Assembly: GCA_944324135.1 (NCBI GenBank)
Contig: CALUVE010000005.1
Coordinates: 1 to 64,000, forward strand
Origin: Candidatus Gastranaerophilales bacterium
GTDB taxonomy: Bacteria; Cyanobacteriota; Vampirovibrionia; Gastranaerophilales; Gastranaerophilaceae
Direction of reading: 5' to 3'
Length of the DNA: 64,000 bases
This document shows positions 37,198 to 46,258 of this stretch, in pieces. The notes under the pieces were generated by a model. It was not told where the DNA came from. It worked only from the letters and a program-made list of their open reading frames with translations, and did no database searches. Position 1 is the stretch's first letter; every line of letters begins with the position of its first letter. The translations under genes and the position numbers were made by a program.

Positions 37198-38232
37198 TTA
37201 TACACTATCGGCAAGATGAGTGGCAATAATTTGCGCAACGTGAGGCGGTATTTCATAATACTCTCCCTCCAAAGCCGTGAATACAAAGCGTTTTACGTTT
37301 GGACGTTCCAATTTTAACAATATTTCCATCTTTGGTTTATCTAAATATTCCGCAACACTTTGAACCTGTGCCACTATTTTTGAGGTGTCAATAATCCGTT
37401 TTTTAGGTAAACTTTTTCTGATTTCTGCCAGACATCTAAGTGCGTGACCTGCATCTACTTTGTCTGTCAAATTATCAACACTCATATACTTGATAACTTC
37501 TGTTGCATCCTGCACGTCAAACTTATCCAGAATAGTCTGAACTTTATCCTGTTTCATTTTCTGGAAAAGCATTGCACAGGTAACAAGCTTAAGCAGCTTC
37601 GGAGTTTGCATTGCGCCTTTTTGTGCCGGAGCTCCGCCAGCTGCCGCCGGAGCAGGAACATTTGCGGCCTGTGGCTGTGGTGGTTGGGCCTGTGCCTGTG
37701 GCTGCGGAACAGGTTCTTCCGGAGGGGCTTCTTCCTGCATTTGCTGCATCATTGCATCTATGTTTGACTGGCTTTCTGCTTTTTGTTTTAAGCCCTCGTC
37801 TATCAGACCTTTTGCCTTTAATTCTTCTATTGACTCAATATAAACTTTTTTTACGTGGTGTTCTATTAATTGGAGAATTTGTTCCTGCGGAAGCCCCTGC
37901 TTGAATGTCTGCTTTGCTATTTCGAAAATAGTAAAAGCTATTTTCTGCATAATAGGATCCCAGTAATCCTGAGGCAGTCCTGAACGGATTAAGTCTACGG
38001 ATTTGTGGTATGCCCACTCTGCAATTATCTGGGTTATCATCACTGCCTGATCGACATTGAAATTCGATTCTGTATCATTATACAAAGCTTCACCGGCCAG
38101 ATTTGAAAAATTGTACAACGTATTAATTACGTACTGCTTTTCAAAGTCTTTAAACTCCGGCGGCACCAGTTCTTGTGCCTGCCCTGCTAAATTCTTCGCA
38201 AATTCTTGATAATCAAACCCTTTTATTGCCAT
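37198..38232 (-). CDS. Unknown protein encoded at the fliG position
   Basis: It lies between fliF and fliH, exactly where the rotor protein FliG is normally encoded, but I cannot recognise FliG's motifs. The 344-residue protein has a helical N-terminal domain (about 1-175; FAKNLAGQAQELVPPEFKDF), a Pro/Gln/Ala-rich linker (about 185-225) and a helical C-terminal domain (KLLKLVTCAMLFQKMKQDKV, ILLKLERPNVKRFVFTALEG). It may be a strongly diverged FliG or a different adaptor that joins FliF to the cytoplasmic complex. The start is the ATG at 38232; an earlier GTG pair is possible. The gene's own upstream sequence is part of a tandem repeat. Confidence 0.7.
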   Translation of the reverse strand: MAIKGFDYQEFAKNLAGQAQELVPPEFKDFEKQYVINTLYNFSNLAGEALYNDTESNFNVDQAVMITQIIAEWAYHKSVDLIRSGLPQDYWDPIMQKIAFTIFEIAKQTFKQGLPQEQILQLIEHHVKKVYIESIEELKAKGLIDEGLKQKAESQSNIDAMMQQMQEEAPPEEPVPQPQAQAQPPQPQAANVPAPAAAGGAPAQKGAMQTPKLLKLVTCAMLFQKMKQDKVQTILDKFDVQDATEVIKYMSVDNLTDKVDAGHALRCLAEIRKSLPKKRIIDTSKIVAQVQSVAEYLDKPKMEILLKLERPNVKRFVFTALEGEYYEIPPHVAQIIATHLADSV

Positions 38233-38238
38233 TTTTTT

Positions 38239-38477
38239 CACCACTACTTACTAATTATCACTCTGCCGCTGTATTAGATTTTCGTAGCCCTTTCTCTGTC
38301 TTTTAGGTTGCGCTTTTTACCTGTCAACCCATCTGTTTTTTTTCACCACTACTTACTAATTATCGTTCTGCCGCTGTATTAGATTTTCGTAGCCCTTTCT
38401 CTGTCTTTCAGGTTGCGCTTTTTACCTGTCAACCCGTCTGTTTTTTTCACCACTACTTACTAATTTTCGTTCCGTCG
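38239..38477. repeat. Tandem repeat, unit about 105 bases, between fliF and the fliG-position gene
   Basis: CACCACTACTTACTAAT recurs at 38239, 38344 and 38448, giving periods of 105 and 104 bases. Two full units differ by only a few bases and a third is partial (about 30 bases). Each unit carries, on the minus strand, TTGACAGGTAAAAAGCGC and the AGTAGTGGTGAAAAA sequence that precedes the next gene's start. No coding potential is seen. Confidence 0.85.
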
Positions 38478-38497
38478 CTGTGTTAGTGTTTCATTAA

Positions 38498-40144
38498 CTA
38501 ACCTTGCTCAATCCAGCTCTTAATCTTTTCAGCCGCTTCCTCAGAATCTGTATCTGAAAGCTGGGATGAAAGTGAAGAAAGACTGTTCATCAATTCTTCA
38601 GTAGTACCGGCCGGCAAGAATTCTCGTTGCTGCTGTTCAAGCAGTCCCTGAGCAAGTTCTGACTGGCGGGCAGTAAGTTCTGATGCTCTGTCATTAATTG
38701 CATTCAACTGTCTTTCCTGTTCAGCTGCATGTGCTCTCAGAGCTTCTACTTCTCTGCGGTTTGCTTCCTGAACCTGTTTAACCTTGTCTGATACAGCCTT
38801 GAACACAATGAGCAAGCCAACGGCACTCAATGCTACGGCAAGCCACCAAGGATTACCTGTTTCATCAGGTTTCGGCAGGTTGACCGGTCTGTCTGACGCC
38901 AGATACGGATCAAGAGAATCTGCAAATGCTATTGAAACATTTTCAGGATTAACCATCGGGCTTGCGGCTCTTGCAACAAGTTCTTTCAACTCTTCAAGAG
39001 TTGTGTTTGCCGGAAGTGAATTTTTCTCCAAAGTTACGGCTACAGAAATTTCTTCTACAACACCGGGTTTCATATACTCATTAATCTGAGTTTTTGTAAC
39101 CCCGTATTGAGTTTCTCTTGCTGAACGTGAATAACTTCTGTTCTGGCTGGAGTTTGAACCGGCTGCCGGCAGTCCGTTCGGCAGGTAAACACTAACTGCG
39201 TTTACGCCGCCGTTACTATCCTGTGTCTGGTCTCCCAAACCTTCTGTAAAAGATTGCTCATTTACGGAAGTTTTTCTTTCAGGATCATATACGATGCTGA
39301 ATTTTTCTACAGGAGACTGCGTCAGGAAAGTACTTACGGTTACTACATAATTTCCTTTACCTATCAATCTGTCCAACTGGGCTGCAACTTTTTGCTGCAT
39401 ATATTTATCGTTTTCTTCAAGTTTTTGAAGCATCTCATCGCTGGCTTCTATCATACTTGAATAAACGTTGCCGTTCGTATCGGTTATTGATATATTTTCT
39501 GTGGTTAGACCTGAAACACTGCCTAAAAGCAAGTTTGTGATTGCTTTTACTTTCAACTGGTCTAATTTATCTCCCGGCGGGATAGTAATCTGAACCGTTG
39601 CTGTGACAGGTTTTTGCATGGATGAAAACATCGTCTGCTCCGGTATTGAAATAAATACAGAAGCGTTAGTAATCGGATCAATTTTACGGATTAATCTTGC
39701 AAGTTCACCGTTAATTGCTCTTGCAAGTCTGATTTTTTTATCTTCTTTAGTTGAAGTAAAATCGCCTTTATCAAAAATTTCCAGCCCCACATTTTGATCC
39801 ATCAGACCGCTTTTTACAATAGCGAGCAAAGCTGCGTCACGCTGGGATTGAGTATATTCTTTCAAAAAGATTGTAGACTTTGTACCGTCAATTTTTCTGC
39901 TTGCAACAATACCGTCACGCGCAAGCAGAGCTTGTATTTCTATTGCTTTACCTAAATTGTCGGTTGTTAACAGGTCCAATGGTTCTTTAATAACTTTTTC
40001 GCTGACAACTCTGGCGGCACCAGCTGAGTTCTTGTTTGAAGAACTGACTATGCCTATAGAAATAACCAGCGCCAGCACTATTACCAGCCCGCCGATTATC
40101 CCGTATAATAAAGGTTTGTTTTCCAATATTTTTTGAAAATCCAT
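38498..40144 (-). CDS. fliF: Flagellar MS-ring protein FliF
   Basis: A 548-residue FliF that forms the membrane ring housing the export gate. There is an N-terminal helix (LLYGIIGGLVIVLALVISIG), ring-building motifs (LLTTDNLGKAIEIQALLARD, EISVAVTLEKN) and a second helix near residue 440 (WWLAVALSAVGLLIVFKAV). The C-terminus has a long coiled-coil and ends EEAAEKIKSWIEQG, similar to the FliG-binding tail of other FliF proteins. That tail implies that a FliG-like partner exists, even though the next gene does not look like FliG. Confidence 0.9.
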   Translation of the reverse strand: MDFQKILENKPLLYGIIGGLVIVLALVISIGIVSSSNKNSAGAARVVSEKVIKEPLDLLTTDNLGKAIEIQALLARDGIVASRKIDGTKSTIFLKEYTQSQRDAALLAIVKSGLMDQNVGLEIFDKGDFTSTKEDKKIRLARAINGELARLIRKIDPITNASVFISIPEQTMFSSMQKPVTATVQITIPPGDKLDQLKVKAITNLLLGSVSGLTTENISITDTNGNVYSSMIEASDEMLQKLEENDKYMQQKVAAQLDRLIGKGNYVVTVSTFLTQSPVEKFSIVYDPERKTSVNEQSFTEGLGDQTQDSNGGVNAVSVYLPNGLPAAGSNSSQNRSYSRSARETQYGVTKTQINEYMKPGVVEEISVAVTLEKNSLPANTTLEELKELVARAASPMVNPENVSIAFADSLDPYLASDRPVNLPKPDETGNPWWLAVALSAVGLLIVFKAVSDKVKQVQEANRREVEALRAHAAEQERQLNAINDRASELTARQSELAQGLLEQQQREFLPAGTTEELMNSLSSLSSQLSDTDSEEAAEKIKSWIEQG

Positions 40145-40194
40145 TTTACTGTTAACTCACTCCCACAATTTTGTTTGGTTATTTATTATTTATT

Positions 40195-40539
40195 CTACAC
40201 CTGAATTTGCATAACTTTGTCATACGCTTGAATGACTTTTCCCGTAATTTGGGTTGCAACGTTAACGCTTATTTCAGATTTTGCCATTGCAGTCATAACA
40301 TCGTGGATATCGACATTCATAGAACCTGACATAGCGTCTTTCAAAAGATTATCCGGAGCGTTTAACTCAGTATTGAAATTTTCTACCAGACCGGACAATA
40401 CCTGTTTAAAATCCTGCGTTTCAGGAGTTTCGACGCGTCCCATTCTGGCTGACGGCATATCACCGACACCTGTATCCAGTTTTGTGTGCTGAATACGTCC
40501 TGCCAAATCATAATGTGGATAAAATCCGTTATAAAACAT
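40195..40539 (-). CDS. fliE: Flagellar hook-basal body protein FliE
   Basis: A 114-residue FliE, the adaptor between MS ring and rod. The conserved C-terminal helices are FKQVLSGLVENFNTELNAPD, VDIHDVMTAMAKSEISVNVA and the ending KVIQAYDKVMQIQV. The N-terminal 40 residues are unlike other FliE proteins. It is the first gene of the flagellar unit; flgB and flgC, its usual neighbours, are not present. Confidence 0.92.
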   Translation of the reverse strand: MFYNGFYPHYDLAGRIQHTKLDTGVGDMPSARMGRVETPETQDFKQVLSGLVENFNTELNAPDNLLKDAMSGSMNVDIHDVMTAMAKSEISVNVATQITGKVIQAYDKVMQIQV

Positions 40540-40886
40540 AGTGACTACCTGCCTTTCTTCTATTTATTCTAACGGATTTTTTTATAATTTATGCACTGTA
40601 AGACGTATAAATCATCTAAATTCATTAGAAAAAACAGATATTTAATTCAAATGTTTGAGAGAAACACCATGTATTTAATGATTTTGGACAGGAAGTCAAG
40701 ATTATCAGTTAATCTGTCGGATTCAAAATGACGACAAACTAAGGGCCCATCTCCCCATTTTGCACTCTTCCCAAAGAGACGAGGATTTTACATTGCTATC
40801 ATTCTGGCAAAGCCGGAATCGCAAAGCATACAGAGATTCTTCACCACTGAATGGTTATCGGATTCAGAATGACTGATAGCAAAACC
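40540..40886. other. Intergenic region with degraded repeats
   Basis: No gene is supported. The fliE promoter must lie near 40560-40680, and the right half is filled by hairpin element copy 3 and a degenerate half copy near 40716-40733 (GTCGGATTCAAAATGACGAC). Confidence 0.55.
40795..40876. repeat. Intergenic hairpin element, copy 3
   Basis: It begins CTATCATTCTGGC and ends ATTCAGAATGACTGATAG with an internal GAGATTCTTCACCACTGAA region, sharing the body of the 3177-3255 element (ATTCTTCACC, GGATTCAGAATGAC). It lies 11 bases from the end of the deaminase gene. Confidence 0.6.
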
Positions 40887-41330
40887 TTATGCTTCCAGCT
40901 CTCTTCTGATGTCATCTACTGAGACGTGTTCTATCGGTGAGTTTTCGTCTTTTTTCAGATAAACTTCTTTTATGCCGGACTGGACTATAAATCTCTTGCA
41001 CAATATGCAGATAAAATTGTGCCCCCAGATATACATTGTGGCGTCTTTGCATCTGTCCTGCCCGGCCTGTATAATTGCGTTTTGCTCAGCGTGGATTGAA
41101 CGGCAGGTTTCATATCTGGTGCCGGACGGAATGTTATTTTTTATACGGTAACACTCTCCGCGCTCGTAACACGATTCTACTTTTGACGGAGTCCCGTTAT
41201 AGCCTGTTGCTTTTATTTTTTTATCTTCTCCGACAATTACGGCACCGACCTGTGCTCGCAAACAGTTTGAACGGCTCGCACAAGTTTTTGCCAAATCCAA
41301 AAAATAATCGTTCCAAGATTTTATTTCCAT
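40887..41330 (-). CDS. dCMP deaminase-like (ComEB family)
   Basis: A 147-residue zinc-dependent cytidine/deoxycytidylate deaminase. The active site shows HAEQNAIIQA (catalytic Glu) and a Cys pair (CILC) with SNCLRAQVGAVIVG at the N-terminus. It makes dUMP from dCMP; in Bacillus the family member is ComEB. The start is the ATG at 41330 with AGGGAAGTGTAAAA upstream; the longer frame adds 21 unconserved residues. Divergent from the glycosyltransferase at 41426. Confidence 0.88.
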   Translation of the reverse strand: MEIKSWNDYFLDLAKTCASRSNCLRAQVGAVIVGEDKKIKATGYNGTPSKVESCYERGECYRIKNNIPSGTRYETCRSIHAEQNAIIQAGQDRCKDATMYIWGHNFICILCKRFIVQSGIKEVYLKKDENSPIEHVSVDDIRRELEA

Positions 41331-41425
41331 TTTTACACTTCCCTGCTCATTATTCCTACAAATTAATTTTATACCAAAATTAACTTCTTGCAAACTTAAT
41401 TTTATATCTTTATAATAGAAATTAT

Positions 41426-43519
41426 ATGGTAAAAGTTTCCGTTACTATACCTATTTATAATACTGGAAAATATCTGGCAGAATGCATAGAGAGTGTAATA
41501 AATCAGAGCCTTAAAGATATTGAAATCATCCTCGTTGATGACGGCTCGCCTGATAATGCCGGCAAAATTTGTGATGAATATGCACTCAAAGATTCTAGAA
41601 TTAAAGTCTTTCATCAGGAGAATCAAGGGGTAGCTGCCGCTCGAAATACAGGGCTTGAGAACGCCACCGGAGAATATTTATATTTTCTCGATTCCGATGA
41701 TATGATTGAAGAAAATTTCCTGGAATATGCATACAATGTCGCAAAAGCTAACGATAGCGATTTAACTATTTGTGATGAAAGAAATTATTCTTCCAGGTCG
41801 GTGGAATTTCTGGCTACGGTTGCAACCTACGGAATTTTTGTCAGGCATGAATTTCTTAAACTTCATCCGGATATTAAATTCCCAGTAGGTATACAACCTT
41901 CTGAAGACGGAATTTTTTCACATAAAATTTTACTATTGACTGACAAAATTTCTTTTTGTAATAACAAGTATTTCTACAGACATTACCCTGAGCAACATAC
42001 ATACCGTGTATGCCAAAACCAACAATTAGCATTACCGCAAGCACCTGAAATTTTTAAAATATTAGAAGAGTTTTATGACAAATATAATCTGTGGGATAAG
42101 CATTACCTGAAAATTATTAAAACTTTTGAATTTGAATTATTTGCAAATAGAAACAAATTTAAAGGCTGCGCACTCTTTGACCGAATAAAAATAGCTAACC
42201 TTAACAATAAGTTTTTCAAAAAACATTTAAAAAAATATTTGACTAAAGCTCAAGCAAAAAAATTCAACTATGAATTTATAAAACTCTTATACTCAATGAA
42301 CGGCTGCACTTTTATTTTCAACCGTTTTTTGCATAGTATTCCTCTTATTCAGGATAATTATCTCGCGGTCAGATTTCTGACAAATTATTTTAAAACAAAT
42401 ATAAAAAAATTAATCTATAAACTCGCAAGAGCAAAAGCTAAAATAAAAGTTATTCATCCGTCAGAGAGGAAATTTCTTAAACAATTTTTCAATAATATTG
42501 ACGAGGATAAAGTTCTTGTTGTCGAAATGAATAACTGTCATAATGAGGTTATCCCCGGTTATCTGAAATATCTGAATGAACTTGGATACAGATGCGATGT
42601 TCTGGTTGAAAAACAAATTTACAAGGATAATATTTTCGTCAATCTGCCGGATAATTTGTATGAAAATATTTACAATGCCAGATATTTTATTATACAAAAA
42701 ATTCTTAAATCACCGGAGGTCAAAAAATATAAAAAAATATTTATAACTTCAAATTATATCTACGCGCCCGAAGTTATACTTAGCGATTTACCTAATCTGC
42801 AGGATAAAGAAAAATTTATCTTTACCGAACATAATATAAAATATCTCACTAATGACTTAATGAAATGCCACAAATTTCTCTGTATCAACAACTTTGGAAA
42901 GAGTGAACTGCAAAATAATGTTGTAAATCCTCACTATTTCGGAGACATAAATATTACGGAGAAAAATAAGGATATAACAAAATTTTTAGTAGTCGGAAGA
43001 ATAAAAAACGACCGGCAAAATTATTCTATGATTTATGACTCAATAAATGATTTGAAAGCAAAAAACATTTTTAATTATAAAATTACACTTGTCGGATACG
43101 ACTTTGGCGGATATCTTGACCGGTACCTGCTGTGCGAAAGAAATCTTGAATATAAGGGGAAATTAAATTTTGCAGAATTGTATAAAGAAATTGAAGATGT
43201 TGACTTTTTTATAACTCTGTTTGATGATAGTAATCCTGAGCACCAGAAATATAAAACCACGGTAACCTCAGGACAAATACAACTCATTTACGGATTTTTA
43301 AAACCAACAATTATACAAAAAAACTTTGCGCCTTATTGCGGATTTGATAAAGAAAATTCAATACTTTTTGAAAACAAAGATGACCTCACTGATGCACTTA
43401 TAAAATGTATTAATATGCAGGATAAAGAATACAAAAAAATTCAGGATAACATCAAAAATTATTCAGAAAATCTCTATCAAAAATCCCTTACAAATCTAAA
43501 AGGAATACTGAATGACTGA
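41426..43519 (+). CDS. Two-domain glycosyltransferase (GT2 fused to a GT-B-like domain)
   Basis: A 697-residue protein. Residues 1-230 form a GT2 domain (VTIPIYNTGKYLAECIESVI, LVDDGSPDNAGKICDEYA, FLDSDDMIEENF), similar to the protein at 1925. Residues about 360-697 look like a GT-B-fold glycosyltransferase (VLVVEMNNCHNEVIPGYLKY, TKFLVVGRIKNDRQNYSMIY, ITLVGYDFGG, FFITLFDDSNPEHQKYKTT). Such fusions make two linkages of a polymer. The two genes 41426 and 43512 overlap by 8 bases, so this and the GT32-like enzyme probably act on one glycan, possibly a surface polysaccharide. Confidence 0.85.
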   Translation: MVKVSVTIPIYNTGKYLAECIESVINQSLKDIEIILVDDGSPDNAGKICDEYALKDSRIKVFHQENQGVAAARNTGLENATGEYLYFLDSDDMIEENFLEYAYNVAKANDSDLTICDERNYSSRSVEFLATVATYGIFVRHEFLKLHPDIKFPVGIQPSEDGIFSHKILLLTDKISFCNNKYFYRHYPEQHTYRVCQNQQLALPQAPEIFKILEEFYDKYNLWDKHYLKIIKTFEFELFANRNKFKGCALFDRIKIANLNNKFFKKHLKKYLTKAQAKKFNYEFIKLLYSMNGCTFIFNRFLHSIPLIQDNYLAVRFLTNYFKTNIKKLIYKLARAKAKIKVIHPSERKFLKQFFNNIDEDKVLVVEMNNCHNEVIPGYLKYLNELGYRCDVLVEKQIYKDNIFVNLPDNLYENIYNARYFIIQKILKSPEVKKYKKIFITSNYIYAPEVILSDLPNLQDKEKFIFTEHNIKYLTNDLMKCHKFLCINNFGKSELQNNVVNPHYFGDINITEKNKDITKFLVVGRIKNDRQNYSMIYDSINDLKAKNIFNYKITLVGYDFGGYLDRYLLCERNLEYKGKLNFAELYKEIEDVDFFITLFDDSNPEHQKYKTTVTSGQIQLIYGFLKPTIIQKNFAPYCGFDKENSILFENKDDLTDALIKCINMQDKEYKKIQDNIKNYSENLYQKSLTNLKGILND

Positions 43520-44366
43520 AACTAAAATACCTAAAATCATACATTATTTTTATGACTCAAACGCTGACATTTTTGAGAAAAATAACAGACCGCAGCTCAG
43601 AATGTGCTACACCTCATGGAAAATGTTTTGTCCTGACTATGAAATAATGTTCTGGCACGATAAAATGCCTGAATTCCAAGAAATGCTTAAGGCTTCACGC
43701 TTTTTAAGAGAAGCTTACAGACTAAAAATCTGGGCATTCGTTTCTGATTACGTAAGATTCTATGCTCTGTATAAATACGGCGGGATTTATCTGGATACAG
43801 ATGTTCAGATAATCAAAAATATTGACGAATTTCTTGACAATGAATTCTTTTGTTCTGTCTACGGCTGTATGACACAGCCTAATTACCTTGTAGAACCGGC
43901 TCTCACCGGCTCTGTTAAAGGAAATCCCATTGCTAAAATAATGCTGGACTACTATAACTCTGAAGAGATATTCAACGCTAAAAATATTATGCTGCCGGTA
44001 ATCTTCAGACAAATTTTGCAAAAGAATAATCTGCTTCCGGAAAATGAAAACTACCTTGAAGATTCTCTTAAACCAATCATGGAAGTAGATTTTGACGAAT
44101 ACAAATCTCAGGAAATTTATAAAGGAACTAATCTGACCTTATACCCGATGTTTTACTTTTGCCCGTCCTGGGAGTTCCATGGAGAAAAATCCATACTTCC
44201 GGAAACACACGCAATCCACTGGTGTCAAAGTTCATGGTGGTACACACTTAAAAACAAAATTGATGTATATGAACTCCAGCACCTTGGAAAAGCCAAGGGG
44301 TTGAAAAAATTATACCGGAAAATAAGAATAATCCTTTATAGAATAGCTAATTCTTGTTGTTTTTAA
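43512..44366 (+). CDS. GT32-like glycosyltransferase with DxD motif
   Basis: A 284-residue enzyme with the Gly_transf_sug signature: KIIHYFYDSNAD at the start, SDYVRFYALYKYGGIYLDTD with the DTD metal-binding motif, and HWCQSSWWYTLK at the end. The family transfers mannose, galactose or similar sugars to extracellular glycans. It overlaps the fused glycosyltransferase by 8 bases and its last 20 bases overlap the convergent purH-type gene. Confidence 0.85.
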   Translation: MTETKIPKIIHYFYDSNADIFEKNNRPQLRMCYTSWKMFCPDYEIMFWHDKMPEFQEMLKASRFLREAYRLKIWAFVSDYVRFYALYKYGGIYLDTDVQIIKNIDEFLDNEFFCSVYGCMTQPNYLVEPALTGSVKGNPIAKIMLDYYNSEEIFNAKNIMLPVIFRQILQKNNLLPENENYLEDSLKPIMEVDFDEYKSQEIYKGTNLTLYPMFYFCPSWEFHGEKSILPETHAIHWCQSSWWYTLKNKIDVYELQHLGKAKGLKKLYRKIRIILYRIANSCCF

Positions 44367-45312
44367 TACCGGTTGTAATCATTGCAATGTTATATTTATC
44401 GGCAGTCTGGATAATACGTTCATCCTTGATGCTGCCACCGGATTGTATAATCAAACCTATACGAGCCAGCACTGCCGCGTGAATACTGTCTTCTGCCGGC
44501 AAAACATCATCAGATGCAAGCACTGCATTTTTTGCCTCATCGCAGGCTAAATTTAATGCCCAATCCACTGCCGCAAGCGAAGTTGTTTGACCTTGTGCTA
44601 TGGCTATTGTTTTAAAATCTTTTACAATCACAACTGCATTTGATTTTGCATGCTTTGCAACTTTCCAGGCAAATATAGCATCTTCAATCTGCTCCGGTGA
44701 CGGCTTTTGTTTGGTTACGACTTTAAATGTGTCTTTATTCAGCTCACTTCTGTTAGCATCTTGAATAAGCGTGCCGAACGGTGTCACTTTAATCTCTTCA
44801 TCAATATATTTTTTGTAATCTTTGAGCGGTGTGATAAGTTTTACCAGTTTAATTTCCGGATTTGCTTTCAACAAATCCAGAGCTGACGGTTCAAATTCCG
44901 GCGCTACAACAACGCTCACAGACATAGAATCTATATGCTTTGCAGAATCATAATCAACCGCAGAAGAAAACGCGATTACTCCGTAGAAAGCACTGATAGG
45001 GTCACAATCAAAAGCTTTTGTATAAGCATCATATGAAGTCCGTCCAAGAGCAACCCCGCAAGGTTTACCGCGTTTTACAAACGCTACGGCATTCACATCA
45101 TAAAATTCGCTCACAATATTTATTGATGCAGTAAGGTTCAGAATATCATTATATGTCAATTTATCACCGGATAATACTTCATAATCCACCATATGCGGAG
45201 ATTTATAAACAGCAGCTCGCTGATGCGTATTTTCGCCGTGCTGTAATTCGTCTAATAAATGAAGTGTATAGGTTCTTTCCTGTGAATATTCTTGTGTATC
45301 CCGATCGCTCAT
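44347..45312 (-). CDS. Stand-alone AICAR transformylase domain of PurH
   Basis: A 321-residue protein matching the C-terminal AICAR formyltransferase half of PurH (step 9 of purine synthesis). YTLHLLDELQHGENTHQRAA, KHAKSNAVVIVKD, SIHAAVLARIGLIIQSGGSI and the ending AMITTGIK are conserved. Normal PurH has about 510 residues with an N-terminal IMP cyclohydrolase domain, which is missing here, and no in-frame coding continues upstream. The final cyclohydrolase step must be done elsewhere, or by another protein. It overlaps the convergent GT32-like gene by 20 bases. Confidence 0.85.
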   Translation of the reverse strand: MSDRDTQEYSQERTYTLHLLDELQHGENTHQRAAVYKSPHMVDYEVLSGDKLTYNDILNLTASINIVSEFYDVNAVAFVKRGKPCGVALGRTSYDAYTKAFDCDPISAFYGVIAFSSAVDYDSAKHIDSMSVSVVVAPEFEPSALDLLKANPEIKLVKLITPLKDYKKYIDEEIKVTPFGTLIQDANRSELNKDTFKVVTKQKPSPEQIEDAIFAWKVAKHAKSNAVVIVKDFKTIAIAQGQTTSLAAVDWALNLACDEAKNAVLASDDVLPAEDSIHAAVLARIGLIIQSGGSIKDERIIQTADKYNIAMITTGIKNNKN

Positions 45313-45488
45313 TTTGTGTCCTCAATGTTCTCTATTTTTCTTAAGACTAACATAAATACACCGGCTGTGCAAATCTTTAAAATCTTAGCATTTCGTAACT
45401 ATTTAGGCTTAGAAAGTCAATAATTGTTGAAATAATTTTTTGTCTTTACTATAATTTTTTTTGTAGAAATAAAAACTTAGAGGACAAA

Positions 45489-46139
45489 ATGGCAAGTAAC
45501 AGAATAACTGAAGGCGTAGGGAAAAAAATAGTAGAAGCATTAAAAAAACAATCCGATATAGAAATTATTCCTGTACCGGAATCACATTTTAATACACAAG
45601 AAGAGCCAATGCCTCAACCGGAAGTAGAATACGTAGAAAACAATGAAGAAGAAATCCAGCCGGAATTGACTTTTGAAGCTGCAACTTATTCAGAACCGTC
45701 TTTTACACCGCCGCCTGTAATGCCGCAGCCTCAAATTTCACGCCCTGCTTACACACAGCAGCCTGCGATGAATAACTCAAGTTTTGCAGCTAATTCAACA
45801 ATGGATAGTATCTCTAATGAACTCGACGGGTTTGAAATTCCGACAAATGTTGCAGTACTAAAACAACTTATTTCCAAATTGCCGTCCGGAGTAACAAAAC
45901 AAACCGGTGCTCAAATTATTAAACAAACTATGGAAGCACTCGGAATTTCTATGAACAGTGTTTTGCAGGAAGCTCAACAGGTTCAAGAGGGTTTAAATAA
46001 CTCTGCAAGAGATTGTCAGACTACTATTATTGAATACAGAAAACAAATTAATCTGCTTGAAAAACAGGCTCAAAAATACCAGAGACAATACGCTGCTCTA
46101 AATGATATTATAAGCTTATTTATTCAAACTAATCACTAA
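45489..46139 (+). CDS. Hypothetical protein with disordered middle and C-terminal coiled coil, 216 aa
   Basis: No known family recognised. It begins MASNRITEGVGKKIVEALKK, then a Pro/Glu/Gln-rich segment (residues about 30-110, with TPPPVMPQPQISRP) that is probably disordered. A domain at 120-160 (VAVLKQLISKLPSGVTKQTG) leads into a coiled coil (QINLLEKQAQKYQRQYAALN). No membrane segment. Possibly a structural or cell-envelope adaptor; its function is unknown. GAGGACAAA lies just before the ATG. Followed by a bidirectional hairpin. Confidence 0.75.
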   Translation: MASNRITEGVGKKIVEALKKQSDIEIIPVPESHFNTQEEPMPQPEVEYVENNEEEIQPELTFEAATYSEPSFTPPPVMPQPQISRPAYTQQPAMNNSSFAANSTMDSISNELDGFEIPTNVAVLKQLISKLPSGVTKQTGAQIIKQTMEALGISMNSVLQEAQQVQEGLNNSARDCQTTIIEYRKQINLLEKQAQKYQRQYAALNDIISLFIQTNH

Positions 46140-46158
46140 TTCTATTAAAAAAATACAA

Positions 46159-46231
46159 AAAAAGAAAAACTATTTTTTGAACTTGTGTCTTATTTCTTTA
46201 ACACAGTTGTTCTCAAATAGTTTTTCTTTTT
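46159..46231. terminator. Bidirectional terminator between convergent genes
   Basis: AAAAAGAAAAACTATTT (46159-46175) pairs with AAATAGTTTTTCTTTTT (46215-46231), with an inner GAAC...GTTC stem. It separates the gene ending at 46139 from the convergent unit ending at 46259. Confidence 0.75.
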
Positions 46232-46258
46232 GTTATCAAAATTATTAATTAAAACCTA

